Shown: positions 43,813 to 54,714, counted from the first letter of the stretch. The stretch: 64,000 nucleotides of DNA from Triplophysa rosa (GCF_024868665.1 NC_079890.1:5494747-5558746); one strand, 5' to 3'. Notes: generated from the letters alone by a model not told the origin. Numbers and translations: made by a program.

Positions 43813-45540
43813 GGGACAGTGAAAGCATTAACCAGTAGACATGGTCCTTGTAGAATTGGGGTTGGAAACCCACTACTATTGGTACAATAGATGCAAACAA
43901 ATTATTGCTCCAAGCATAACCTGCATTTTTTTAAGATGTTGCAATTAGGAAACATTATAAATATTTCAGGTTTTTTATTATTTGTTTGGCCATTAAGTCA
44001 TGACTGACATTTTGTTCCTTTCTCATGACTGCTGGTATGGTATAACAACAAAAATGCTGTTAGGCTTGATAAGATTAGGGGCTGGGATAAGTTATTTTTT
44101 GTGAATCAAATGAATTCAAATGTACTGTTCATCCCTGATTCAACATCGTTCCTAATACAGAAGTTTTGAGATAAATGCCAAGTATAATAAAAAAAAAACT
44201 ACTCAGGATTTTTACATATTGTCATGCCCTAATTAATGTTATGTAATATATTGTGAAACGGAGTTCTTGTCGACAGTAGCGGGGACATTTGATCGCTCCT
44301 CTCACTGAAAGTCAATAGGAGAAAGTGTGTTCTGCTAAGATCAATTACATGACTCTGTTACATTATTAACAGACCCTTCAATCAGCCCTAAAGGGGCAAC
44401 GTAAAATTAATCCTTAAAATAATTTATGCAGCATATATATTTTGAGTTTAATGTCAGGTTATGTTCTTTATCTTTGTGATTGTCATAGAAATTGAAAACT
44501 TTTCTAAAACACCTTTTTATCTCATATTTATCCTCGCTTGTATTCTGGGTGCTTAAGGAAGAAAGGTGAGAGACAGAGAGTGTCTGCGCGGCATCTGGTT
44601 GCACAGTCGCTCTTCTGTTTCTGCAGCACTGGTATGTGTTGGCATTTAAAGCGGGAATCTGATTAGATTGCTTGTGATTAAATATTTACTGGTGGATTCT
44701 CCGCTGCCGCAGAGAATAGTGAAAGCAGGGACAGAGTGTGTGTTTTTGCTTTCATAAACGTGCCCGCTTGCTTCATATGTCTTGACTAATTTGCTGCACA
44801 CATTAAACTTACCATCTTCTCCCTGCATCCCTTGCGACCAAGGCAACCAACCTTTCCTCTGACCCATGTGCTAATTTAGCTCCTGTGAGTCAGTTTGCTG
44901 CATTTCTTTTCATCCATATAATCCATGTCATCATTCTTCAGCTAATTTTTTATTGATGTGTATTAAGACTAATAACTGGTTATGACATGTTTCTTGCAGT
45001 GCCTGAAGTATATAAAAAGAGGATATAAAAGAAAGATATGACATATTTAATTGAATTGGAAAGAACTTGTTTTCAACATTTTTGTCCGCTACTAAAAAAA
45101 ATGCATGTCAGCAAAAATCAACCCACTTCTTTTAATCCTACAGACACAAGATAAAGACAATTTATTTTAAATTTCAGAAAAAAATAAATAAAGCAATGTT
45201 AGTTTCATAAACGGAAACAGATGAGAATAAAGTTGAAGTATTTTATTGTTATCTTAGACTTTTGTGAGATGAGTACAAAAATGAAAAAGGTAAATTAAGT
45301 GACATGTTTAGTTATATTTTATTATTTGTACTTCTTTTCAGTCACAGAGTTATTCAGTTTAAGAGTTGTTTGGGAAAGAGAAGATTCTGTAATTTAATGC
45401 AGCTTGGAGAACTGCATTTAGGGAAATTTGGGGAAATTGTAATCTTCAATCATTTATTAAATGAAAATAAAAAAAATGTGTATTGAAGAAAAGTTAATAT
45501 GGTTTTATATACAGTATACTGTCAATTATAGTTTGTGGAT
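43813..45540. other. Intergenic sequence, nothing recognised
   Basis: The stretch is AT-rich. ORFs of 60-73 residues lack family features. Confidence 0.45.
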
Positions 45541-45625
45541 AGAAAATCGGAATCGGCAGGTTTCACTTGTAATAATATCGGAAATCGGAATCGGCAAAGA
45601 AAATTGCAATCGGTGCATCTCTACT
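45541..45625 (+). repeat. Fragment of a GGAATCGGCA...ATCGGTGCATC repeat
   Basis: Three copies of the GGAATCGGCA phrase end in CAATCGGTGCATCTCTAC, a common teleost dispersed-repeat tail. A related AT-poorer phrase (ATCGGATATCGGCAAAAATT, ending ATCGTGCATCAC) occurs at 62925-63003. Confidence 0.5.
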
Positions 45626-45885
45626 GTTAGCATACATCCCCCATGTAGACGGAGCAGCGAGAGATGAACTACAGTGCATCTTTTTGTCTGTACAGTACAT
45701 GGTGCGTGTGCACGCGCGTGCAGTCAGCGGACATGAGAGATGCACGTCAGTCAGCAGGTGGACACACATGCGAGTATAAACGAGCCGTGAAAGACAGACT
45801 GTGCGCCATGTTTACTTGCGGCTTTGAGTTGCGGTCTCCAGCATCCTCCTATGCGTCCATCCTCCCCTCCGTCCCGCCTATATAA

Positions 45886-46711
45886 ATGTGGACTGTCCTA
45901 GGATTATGGCAAGCGCTAATCAACGCAGACGTCCACTTTTCCCGACGGATGAACAAGGCCGAACTGTACGGTTTGTACACCTCCCTGCAGCCGGATTCCC
46001 TGACGGCACAACCTGCCACTCCGTCGAAGGCCACAGGAAAGCCGAGGCAGGTCCGTAATTTCCCATATTTACGGCCGGATCAAACACCAACTCCAACGAT
46101 GAGGGGCCTCCGGTCTGAAAGCCGCTGCAGCGGTCCCTGCCCCGGACGCCACATCCACTCGCCTGCAGTCTCATCCCCGCTCAGCCGAGCTCCAGCAGGC
46201 AGCATCTCCGGGCACCATTCAAGCCCGCCACACCTTGAGCCGCCCCAGCAGCGCGAGCATGGCTCCGCAAGTGGCCTCGGCTCACCCACACATCCTCCCG
46301 ATCTCCTCCTCCAATCCCCTTCCATGTCAATGGCCCGCTGCCCCGCCGTTGAACTCCAGTGCGAGTCTGCCTCCACTGGCGACGCTGGATCAGGCTCACG
46401 GCTTCCCCGCTTTCCCTCTAGTCCCTGGCCCAGACAACGGCATTAGCATGAGATTTCCCCCGCAAGCAGCCCCAGCGGCCGCTGTTCCCTCGCTCATGTC
46501 TCTCCCTCAGGCACGTCCCTCCTTCTCACTGTCATCTGCAGCAGCAATGCCGGTCCCGCCCAACGCCCCGGCCCTGGAGCCGCCTCCCGTCTCAGCAAGA
46601 ATCAGGTCGCAGATACTCGCAGGTGCAGATGTAGACTTCTACTCTCTTTTATCTCCACTCTCACCTCCGTCAGCAGATCACCAAATCACCTACGGTGATC
46701 TCTCACCCTAA
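45886..46711 (+). pseudogene. DIRS gag-like ORF 1 (two overlapping frames)
   Basis: The frame 45886-46446 contains RRMNKAELYGLYTSLQPDSL and becomes Pro/Ser-rich. The frame 46235-46711 continues with proline-rich PQAAPAAAVPSL and SARIRSQILAGADVDFYSLL, which is typical of DIRS gag. A frame change is needed near 46235-46446. GC content is much higher than in the flanks. Confidence 0.6.
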
Positions 46712-46834
46712 AAAACACAACGCATAGCAGTTCACGCACCTTAACATTTCCAGAATTCACCGTAGCTTTTTCACGCTACCTCGAGGTAATCTGCACGGCA
46801 TTCCCTCACAGGAGGTGCGAGCTCGGAGACTACC

Positions 46835-47304
46835 ATGCCATTTTACGGGGGAACCCATTTCTACACCTATCACCGTATATTTTCCACCAAATGCACCATC
46901 CGCGTAACTCAGCGGAACCAGTGTCCTTACTGGGGGGCACTGGACACTGAGCTTCACAACCAAGTTTTCCTCGGTTGCAGGAACATTTCATGCGTGGTCT
47001 GCAGATCTGTCGCCCACAGCACCACTTCTTGCCCTTTAGTTCACTCATCCATTACCCCCGCCTGGACTCACCTCACACCAAATCCACAGGCTACGTCTCA
47101 TGCTTCCCAACATATCCCGCCAACCCACCTCTGCCTGATTCTGATCACCGACAGGCATCCAGCCTCGAACCATGCAGGAAGTTCAACATCGGCGCTTGCT
47201 CACGACAGCGGTGCCGCTTCCTGCACGTTTGCAACTTCTGCGGCGGTGCGCACGCCCACATTGTATGTCTATTTTCCAAATCTGCAAATAAATATTGTGA
47301 ATAG
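46835..47304 (+). pseudogene. DIRS gag C-terminus with Cys/His finger
   Basis: In the frame ending at 47304 the residues CRKFNIGACSRQRCRFLHVC then NFCGGAHAHIVC are seen. This is the C-x7-C-x4-C-x3-H-type finger found at the end of DIRS gag proteins. The upstream part in a second frame (46835-47323) includes FRGNPFLHLSP-like sequence only after a frame shift. Confidence 0.7.
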
Positions 47305-47499
47305 TATTTATCGACTCCTGTGAATGTTTTAAGTTTGTCTGCTGAATTGTCTCTTCACCCCGACACTCGCTTTACTGATTATGTTCTGTCCGGTCTCTCA
47401 AACGGCTTCAACCCCGGTATCGAGAGGTAACCTTCCGATAGCCTAGTCTGCCCCAACCTTCAGTCCGCGCTTGCTGAACCGAAACGGTCGATCTTCTAA

Positions 47500-48895
47500 T
47501 TAAAAGTGAAATCGAGTCAAACTTCATGATCGGCCCCTTCGCCGCTCCTCCCTTTAAAATCTTCCGCATCAGCCCCATCGGCGTAGCTACCAGAAAATTT
47601 TCTGCCAAAAAACGCCTCATATTCGACCTGTCGTCCCCCCCATAATTCTCAGTTTCCGAGCATTAACAGCCTCATTCCGCTCGAGGAGTTTTCTCTTCTC
47701 TACCACAACATCGACCAAACCATTAAACTCATTAAAACCGCCGGACGCGGCTCCTGGCTCGCCAAAGTCGACATCACCTCCGCATTTAAAGTAATGCCCA
47801 TTCATCCAGACTTTTGGCATTTGTTCGGCATTTACTGGCGCAATCAATTCAATTTTTCCGTTCACCTCACTTTCGGCATGCCTAAAATTTTCGACATGCT
47901 GTCAGAGGCAATCTGTTGGATTCTCTCTAACAACTACTCAATTCCGTACCTCATTTACCTTCTAGACGACTTTTTAGTAATCTCGCCCCCCGACTCAATC
48001 CCAGCTGCGCATCTCTCGATAGTCCAAAAAGTCTTCGCCAAGCTCGGCATTCCACACGCCCAAGATAAAACCTCGGGTCCGAGTACGTCAATCGAATTCT
48101 TGGGCATCAATTTGAATTCGCTGAACTTTCAGGCATCCTTGCCCAAGGAAAAAATTGATAGATCAATTTTGATCGCTTCCACTATCCTGAACAACCCCCG
48201 TTGTTCCAAACCCGAATTATTATCCGTTCTCGGCCACCTTAATTTCGCGATGCGTATCATCCCCCAAGGCCGCCCGTTTGTTTCGCACCTCCTCTCCCTC
48301 GCTTCCTCAGCTCACACCTTAGAGGACTTAATAACCCTAATCAGCTCATGCCGCGACGAGCTCAGTTTGTGGATAAAATTCCTCAATCAATGGAACGGTT
48401 TGTCCTTCTTTTACAATGACATGCGCTCTCTCCCCGTTGACATTCAATTGTTTACCAACGCCACCCCCTCCGTCGCATTCGGAGGCTGTTACCAAGGACG
48501 CTGGTTCGCCTCCACGTGCCCCCCCCCCAGCTCCTAGAATTACAGCAGCCACTCTCATCCTCAGCCTTATTCAAGCTGTACGGTAGTCGCGGTTTTTTTG
48601 TGGGGGAAGGAGTAGTCCGCTTCCATCATTACCGTTCATTGCAACAACGAAGCGACAGTGCACTGCATCAATAAAGGCCGTTCCCATTCTCCCGCACTGA
48701 TTGCCTTTCCTTAGACACCTCAGCTGGATTTCAGCTTGTGATCAATTCATTTTTACTGCTAAACATGTTCCTGGTTCTATAAACCAAATAGCCAATGCTC
48801 TTTCCCGTTTTGCCTTCCAGAAATTCAAGCTGCTGGTACCGGATGCGGACCCCCTGCCAACACCAGTACCTCCTTATTCGGAACTGATATTCCCG
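47500..48895 (+). pseudogene. DIRS reverse transcriptase and RNase H
   Basis: The longest open part (47794-48537) has MPIHPDFWHLFGIYWRNQFN, LTFGMPKIFDMLSEAICWIL, the catalytic YLLDDFLVI (Asp codons 47965-47970) and STSIEFLGINLNSLNFQASL. Upstream, the GRGSWLAKVDITSAFKV block is in frame. RNase H follows, with DIQLFTNATPSVAFGGCYQG, then a frameshift, then HVPGSINQIANALSRFAFQK near 48757-48820. The RT active site is intact, but the ORF is broken before and after it. Confidence 0.85.
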
Positions 48896-48989
48896 TAAAT
48901 CACCCACTAAGAACTCTCCTAGACTCTTCCCTCAATTCTATTATCCAAGCCGTCTCCCCCAGAACTCTTCAGTCTTCCCTAACCGCGTG

Positions 48990-49890
48990 CAGGAGTTTTA
49001 AGTCATTCCACCAAACATACAACATGCCCTTTCCCGAGTTCTCTCTGCTTACCATCCCCTCATTCATATCCTTCCTGAATATCAACAAAAACCTTCAAGC
49101 CAGCACAATTAAAGGGTACCTAAGCGGAAACCAATTTTTCCACAAACTCATTTTCAACTCAACCTGCCCAGCTATAGCCAGTTCTCAAGCCTCCATGCTC
49201 ATCAAAGGAATCCAAAGAGCTCAACCCACCCTCCCGGACACAAGACAACCTATAACTTTGGATATATTGACCAAATGCATTTCTACCCTCCGCAGAGGCT
49301 ACCACTCCACCCACACCGCCCGCACGCTCGACACCATGTTCACCCTGGCCTTTTTTGGGTTTCTCAGACGCTCCGAAATGACCACCACGTCCAGCTTTAA
49401 TCCTTCATTTCACCCCACCATCTCTGAATTGGCAGTGTTTGATGCAGAAACAATCTCTTTTCACATTAAGCAAAGTAAGACAGATCAATTCAAAAGAGGC
49501 CATTTCATCTACATATTCAACCTTCAATCACCCATCCAGCCTTAGCAAACCCTCCTTGCCTGCCTACATTTCAAAAGATCACAGGCAAAATCCCCATCCG
49601 ACCCTCTCTTCATAGACGACTCCAGTCGTCCAGCCTCACGTTTTTGGTTCCAAAATAATCTCAAAACCGTCTTGCTCCAATCTGGAATCCCCGCAGAACA
49701 TTTCTTTAGCCATTCCTTTCGCATCGGTGCAGCTATTTTGGCACAGCCGCCCAAAAAGGTCTCTCCCAGCCTCAGATACAAGCACATGGCCGCTGGACGT
49801 CAGAGGCTTTCAAAAGCTACATCCGGTTGGACCGCTCCCTCATCAAAGAAACCCATCGGACCCTAATCTCCCGGATCATCTAGCAGCAAC
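48990..49890 (+). pseudogene. DIRS tyrosine recombinase, frameshifted before the catalytic Tyr
   Basis: The frame 49024-49545 carries LQASTIKGYLSGNQFFHKLI and LDTMFTLAFFGFLRRSEMTT, with the first catalytic Arg region. A stop follows at about 49543. The box II motif HSFRIGAA is at 49711-49734 (His 49711, Arg 49720). The GRWTSEAFKSYIRLDRSL segment with the nucleophile Tyr (49818-49820) is in a different frame, so at least one frameshift separates them and the protein is inactive. Confidence 0.85.
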
Positions 49891-49941
49891 CTACCCTCAT
49901 CCCGTTATCTCTGGCCAAACACCTTCATTCCAGACCACTCA

Positions 49942-50107
49942 TCTAGAGGCCAGTATCGCAGCAGCGACCGCCCCCACAGGAGCCTGTGCCTCCATCTATG
50001 TTCTGCAGCAGCAGACATCACTCACTTAGAGGCCAGCATCGCAGCAGCGACCGCCCCACAAGGGCCCGTGCCTCCATCTACGTTCTGCAGCAGCAGACAT
50101 CACCCCG
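49942..50107 (+). repeat. Tandem duplication of about 84 bp at the DIRS 3' end
   Basis: Two copies start TAGAGGCCAG(T/C)ATCGCAGCAG (about 49943 and 50027), and both end in GTTCTGCAGCAGCAGACATC. They differ at only a few positions. They lie directly after the recombinase stop. Confidence 0.85.
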
Positions 50108-50110
50108 GAC

Positions 50111-50685
50111 AGGGGGGGGGTGCTCTGAGCTCGGAAGAACGAACGAGCTCGGAGCCCTCTTCCCGACAGCACGCCAAATACGCTTACTCTCAAACCTACA
50201 CCATTATCTGCATAGGCGAACTCGTGAAATGGTGGAAAATTGCGACCTCCGGAGGACGCACCCGAAATCCTGATATGTATGGGAAAAATGGCACATATGG
50301 TCACCCTACATTAGAGCATAAAAAAGGCAGATATGATAAATAAAAAATATATCAAATTAATGTATCATTACAGTAATTCAATATTTTCATGCTTTGCAGT
50401 TGTTATGTTTGTAATGAAAAAAATCAATTAAAAATGGTCATACAAACACATTTACTTCATTAATATGCAATCATATTTTTGATGCTACAAATAGCATCTC
50501 TTTGTTTTTGTAATCGATTTGAGAAGCCGGTGGATTAAATGATATCACGTTATCTATGGTATGCATTTTTATAAAATTGTGTAAATTTATACTGTAAAAT
50601 GTTAGATTGCAAAATAATCAAAAGAGATATACTGTATATAAATATTAACTGATAAGTAAAATGTGTTGTTTTAATCATATATATA
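50111..50685. other. AT-rich sequence between the DIRS and DD36E elements
   Basis: From about 50340 the sequence changes abruptly from GC-rich DIRS tail to AT-rich DNA ending in (TA)n. It may be the left part of the repeat whose right part resumes at 51911. Confidence 0.4.
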
Positions 50686-50687
50686 TA

Positions 50688-51908
50688 CACTCACCTAAAG
50701 GATTATTAGGAACACCATACTAATACGGTGTTTGACCCCCTTTCGCCTTCAGAACTGCCTTAATTCTACGTGGCATTGATTCAACAAGGTGCTGAAAGCA
50801 TTCTTTAGAAATGTTGGCCCATATTGATAGGATAGCATCTTGCAGTTGATGGAGATTTGTGGGATGCACATCCAGGGCACGAAGCTCCCGTTCCACCACA
50901 TCCCAAAGATGTTCTATCGGGTTGAGATCTGGTGACTGTGGGGGCCATTCTAGTACAGTGAACTCATTGTCATGTTCAAGAAACCAATTTGAAATGATTC
51001 GAGCTTTGTGACATGGTGCATTATCCTGCTGGAAGTAGCCATTAGAGGATGGGTACATGGTGGTCATAAAGGGATGGACATGGTCAGAAACAATGCTCAG
51101 GTAGGCCGTGGCATTTAAACGATGCCCAATTGGCACTAAGGGGCCTAAAGTGTGCCAAGAAAACATCCCCCACACCATTACACCACCACCACCAGCCTGC
51201 ACAGTGGTAACAAGGCATGATGGATCCATGTTCTCATTCTGTTTACGCCAAATTCTGACTCTACCATTTGAATGTCTCAACAGAAATCGAGACTCATCAG
51301 ACCAGGCAACATTTTTCCAGTCTTCAACTGTCCAATTTTGGTGAGCTCGTGCAAATTGTAGCCTCTTTTTCCTATTTGTAGTGGAGATGAGTGGTACCCG
51401 GTGGGGTCTTCTGCTGTTGTAGCCCATCTGCCTCAAGGTTGTGCGTGTTGTGGCTTCACAAATGCTTTGCTGCATACCTCGGTTGTAACGAGTGGTTATT
51501 TCAGTCAAAGTTGCTCTTCTATCAGCTTGAATCAGTCGGCCCATTCTCCTCTGACCTCTAGCATCAACAAGGCATTTTCGCCCACAGGACTGCCGCATAC
51601 TGGATGTTTTTCCCTTTTCACACCATTCTTTGTAAACCCTAGAAATGGTTGTGCGTGAAAATCCCAGTAACTGAGCAGATTGTGAAATACTCAGACCGGC
51701 CCGTCTGGCACCAACAACCATGCCACGCTCAAAATTGCTTAAATCACCTTTCTTTCCCATTCTGACATTCAGTTTGGAGTTCAGGAGATTGTCTTGACCA
51801 GGACCACACCCCTAAATGCATTGAAGCAACTGCCATGTGATTGGTTGATTAGATAATTGCATTAATGAGAAATTGAACAGGTGTTCCTAATAATCCTTTA
51901 GGTGAGTG
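50688..51908 (-). mobile_element. Complete DD36E Tc1/mariner transposon (Incomer-like)
   Basis: The element is 1221 bp with perfect 29 bp terminal inverted repeats beginning CACTCACCTAAAGGATTATT. TA flanks both sides (50686-50687 and 51909-51910). One uninterrupted transposase gene fills it. Spacing between the second catalytic Asp and the final Glu is 36 residues, which sets it apart from standard Tc1 (DD34E). The described vertebrate family with this spacing is Incomer (IC). Intact ends and ORF suggest a recent insertion. It splits AT-rich repeat sequence at 50.34-52.92 kb. Confidence 0.93.
50720..51760 (-). CDS. DD36E Tc1/mariner transposase, 346 residues, intact
   Basis: The transposase cuts the element out and reinserts it at TA sites. 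An N-terminal helix-turn-helix region is seen (SNFERGMVVGARRAGLSISQ through TISRVYKEW, residues about 8-45). A second paired-like domain follows, then the catalytic core: WSDESRFLL (first Asp), YFQQDNAPCHKA (second Asp), and PQSPDLNPIEHLWDVVEREL (Glu, 36 residues on). A GGGGVMVWGMFSW glycine-rich stretch lies between. All catalytic residues are present, with no frameshift or stop. The stop codon lies only three bases inside the inner edge of the terminal repeat. Length matches the family (about 340-350). It has no host role that I can infer. Confidence 0.95.
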   Translation of the reverse strand: MGKKGDLSNFERGMVVGARRAGLSISQSAQLLGFSRTTISRVYKEWCEKGKTSSMRQSCGRKCLVDARGQRRMGRLIQADRRATLTEITTRYNRGMQQSICEATTRTTLRQMGYNSRRPHRVPLISTTNRKKRLQFARAHQNWTVEDWKNVAWSDESRFLLRHSNGRVRIWRKQNENMDPSCLVTTVQAGGGGVMVWGMFSWHTLGPLVPIGHRLNATAYLSIVSDHVHPFMTTMYPSSNGYFQQDNAPCHKARIISNWFLEHDNEFTVLEWPPQSPDLNPIEHLWDVVERELRALDVHPTNLHQLQDAILSIWANISKECFQHLVESMPRRIKAVLKAKGGQTPY

Positions 51909-51910
51909 TA

Positions 51911-52917
51911 TAACTTTGTAGTGATGCTGTCATGCCATCTAATGAAAATTAAACGATTAATCACAGCTATATTTCTAAGATGATTAGAACCTTTCCCACG
52001 AGTTACAACACAAATAGACCAATTAAAATATCTTTTAAAACGTCATACTTTACATATCGTGAATAATTTCACATTTAATCTTCAAATTAATGTAGAAACA
52101 ACATATTTCTTTAACAGCTCATTTTATGAATGAAAGAAAACATTTTGATATTAGTACTGTAACTGATGTCTCTATTAAATTGATTATTTTAACATTAATT
52201 ATAGCCATTCAACAATATAATTGAGAGCTATCATGAAATATACAGAAATTGAAGGAAGTTCTCAAACACTTTACAGTCTTTAATGCTAAATTATAAATTA
52301 AATGCAGAAGAATTCTCATTAAAGCTACAAAATCACATTGATTTCTTCTTTTATTTTGTTCTTTGATTAACATTAGTGACAGGAGTCACAGCAGCACGTT
52401 TAAGAACGTGGCCCCTTTAAGAGCTGTCTCAGTACGCAGATCTGACCGTCACCGCACTCCCATTTTCACAACTCTTTGCATTCATTTAAGATTTTATTTT
52501 ACACTTTGAAGTCTGTGCTTAAGAAAATGCTAGACAAAACGGGCTTTCTGACATAATCTTGTGTGGTTTTATCCATTCAAGCACGAAAGAGAACTTAACA
52601 CGGATGCGCTGTCTGACAGAGATTCACCGACGCAGCCTTCAGCCCGTGACTGTTTACACCAGACTGGACCTCGCGTTGCGTTTTGCCGCGTCCCACAGTT
52701 TAGAAGCTGTCTATCTTCATTGAACGCGTCAAAGCAACTGTTTAAAATCGCGCTTAAGTGGTTTAAAAGCCTGTACACGAATAAGAGCGTGATTACATAA
52801 TGTAACGCTAGACAAAAAATGTCAAAACAAACGGATGCTGCGTTAATTGCGTTAAATATTTTTCACGCGTTAATTTGAAAAAATTAATCGCATGCGTTAA
52901 CGTTGACAGCCCTAATA
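51911..52917 (-). mobile_element. hAT-like repeat end (TTAGGGCTGTCAACG terminus)
   Basis: On the minus strand the right edge starts TTAGGGCTGTCAACGTTAAC followed by GCATGCGATTAATTTTT, a well-known teleost repeat terminus. The GC-richer part at 52395-52740 (AGCAGCACGTTTAAGAACGT onward) belongs to the same repeat type. The left terminus is not visible. It may lie left of the DD36E element, or may be lost. Confidence 0.45.
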
Positions 52918-52942
52918 TATATATATATATATATATACGTAC

Positions 52943-53453
52943 TGTCATGAACGGAGGGTGGTGAGAGACACGAAGACAAGGACAGAGGACCCAAGTGCAG
53001 ACAGCGGGTAAGGGGTTAACACAAATTTTAATAAATAATAAGCAACAAAACAAAGACCCACGTGGGGGTAAAGTAACAAACATGGAAACAGGAACAAGAC
53101 TAACTAAAATAACAGGACTAGACTAAAACACATCACAACTACAAAATAAACTAAACTAACTCAAAGACAGGAACTCACCACATTACACAAACACGACACA
53201 GTACAATGAACCAGCACGAGACAGAAGACACAAGGGCATTATAAAGGGGATAAATCAAGAGGGGACAGGTGCAGGACATGAACTAATTAACAAACAATAA
53301 CGAGGAGACGAAAGGGCGGGAACAGAGACGCCACACCGGAGAGTGGAAGACCAACAGGGACAAAACGTCACTCTCCACATAAAACAAGAGGTTCTATCAT
53401 GGTTCTGCCACTAGGTCAAGAGAAGCAAGACAAGGTGGGGCAGAACCATGACA
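52943..53453 (-). mobile_element. Solo LTR (511 bp) with 5 bp target duplication
   Basis: The unit begins TGTCATGAACGG and ends AACCATGACA, so it has TG...CA ends (TGTCATG/CATGACA inverted). It is flanked by identical CGTAC at 52938-52942 and 53454-53458. On the minus strand it contains a TATA box (CTTTATAAT, about 53238-53246). No internal retroviral or retrotransposon coding sequence is attached. A 5 bp duplication fits gypsy, Pao or ERV-type LTRs. A related copy occurs near 60100. Confidence 0.85.
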
Positions 53454-53458
53454 CGTAC

Positions 53459-54095
53459 ATAATTACGCTTAGATGTATGTTTAATTTTCAAATTATTTTA
53501 TCATATGTGAAAGAGTAAGTAAAGCTGCGTTAGACTATAGCTCGAGCTGCGAGGTTTCTCTGAATAACAACACTTTTACAGCCGGCTAACGAGAACTCTG
53601 TAAACTGCGTGTCTGTATAAAAGGTGTTTTATTGTGTATGAATTGATTTTGAGGACTGTGCACTTGGAATTACTTGAGTGCGCGTCTGTAGACAGCGTCA
53701 CGTGGGGTTGCCTGGAGTATTTTTGACTTAAGTGACGACAGGTGGTAAAGGAAAGGTTAGGCGGAAAGCCCTAATATGGAGATGGACTGGGTGCGTTTTA
53801 TGCAATTGACTAAACTTGTGCACACGGCCGCTCATTTAGAATACTCAAAATTCACTAACATTAGGAATGAGGTTAAGAACAAATTCATGTGCGTACACAC
53901 ATGTTGTGAATTAGGCGGAAAGTTTTCGTGATAAATTCAAATGTACATATGAATACTAAAAATCTACGCAATTATTAGTGAATGAGACCCATTGTCTCTG
54001 ATGTGAATGATGTTCCGCACTGCTCAGAATATACACAGCTACACATTTACATACTGCACCAAAAATAAAAAAATACATTTTTATTTCCCTAAGGC
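53459..54095. other. Intergenic sequence, nothing recognised
   Basis: No exon or repeat end is clear. Confidence 0.45.
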
Positions 54096-54714
54096 TTAAA
54101 GGTGGGGTGGTTGATTTGGAAAGGTGCTAATTTTAGCCTTCTAGCACTGAAATTATAATCCCACCCTCTATGCGATTCGCCGTCCAAAGTCACGCCTCGA
54201 AGCATGTGCAACCATGGTATCGTCTTTAAGACCCTTTGCCTGCCAGAGCTGTCTCCATCGTGTAAAAGCTGAACCGATGTTAATTCGAGTTTTTCCTCTT
54301 TCATGATCCAGATGTTTTTTCGTCACTGATTTTTCAAAAACTGATTTTCGTTTGGTAGATTTACGTGTTGTCGGTTCCGTAGGAAAGTTTGATTGTTGCT
54401 GATTGTCCGTCATTCTCCCTACATTGACACAGCGGACGTGAGCGCGCTGATGATGTATGATGTCTGCGTGAACAGGGTGCGCAGTGGTATTCAAAATACG
54501 TTGGCTGAAAATGTACACATGACCAGTCACAGTGTTCGGCCAGAACGTTTTGATTGGGCGAATGTTTTTTGGTCCTATGCCTTTCACAGACGATATATAA
54601 TTATAAAAATATTATTTGACCACTATACTTCTTGATTGCTATCAGGATGTAGAGAGATTTCCAACCAACATGACACAAAATGTTTCTGGACAGGATCACC
54701 CACCCTGCCTTTAA
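54096..54714 (-). mobile_element. TTAA element (619 bp) carrying a 139-residue ORF
   Basis: The ends TTAAAGGTGGGGTGGTTGAT and, inverted, TTAAAGGCAGGGTGGGTGAT match at 17 of 20 positions and include TTAA at 54096-54099 and 54711-54714. The minus-strand ORF (54587-54168) contains HERGKTRINIGSAFTRWRQL and WQAKGLKDDTMVA. I recall this phrase recurring in many uncharacterised teleost proteins that seem to have absorbed this repeat. A transposase is not recognisable. Confidence 0.7.

Larger units (their letters stand above)
45860..50110 (+). mobile_element. DIRS tyrosine-recombinase retrotransposon, decayed
   Basis: In order on the plus strand are a TATA box (45878-45888), gag-like ORFs, a Cys/His gag finger, a reverse transcriptase with an LLDD active site, RNase H, and a tyrosine recombinase. 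This is the DIRS order, not that of LTR or LINE elements, and no integrase or protease is present. Several frameshifts and stops break it. The terminal inverted repeats and internal complementary region that a complete DIRS should have could not be found by eye, so the ends are approximate. Confidence 0.85.

Noticed and set aside
45563..46399. Minus-strand ORFs of 60-98 residues
   Set aside because: They arise antisense to the GC-rich, proline-coding DIRS gag region.
51108..51658. Plus-strand ORFs within the DD36E element
   Set aside because: They are antisense shadows of the transposase.
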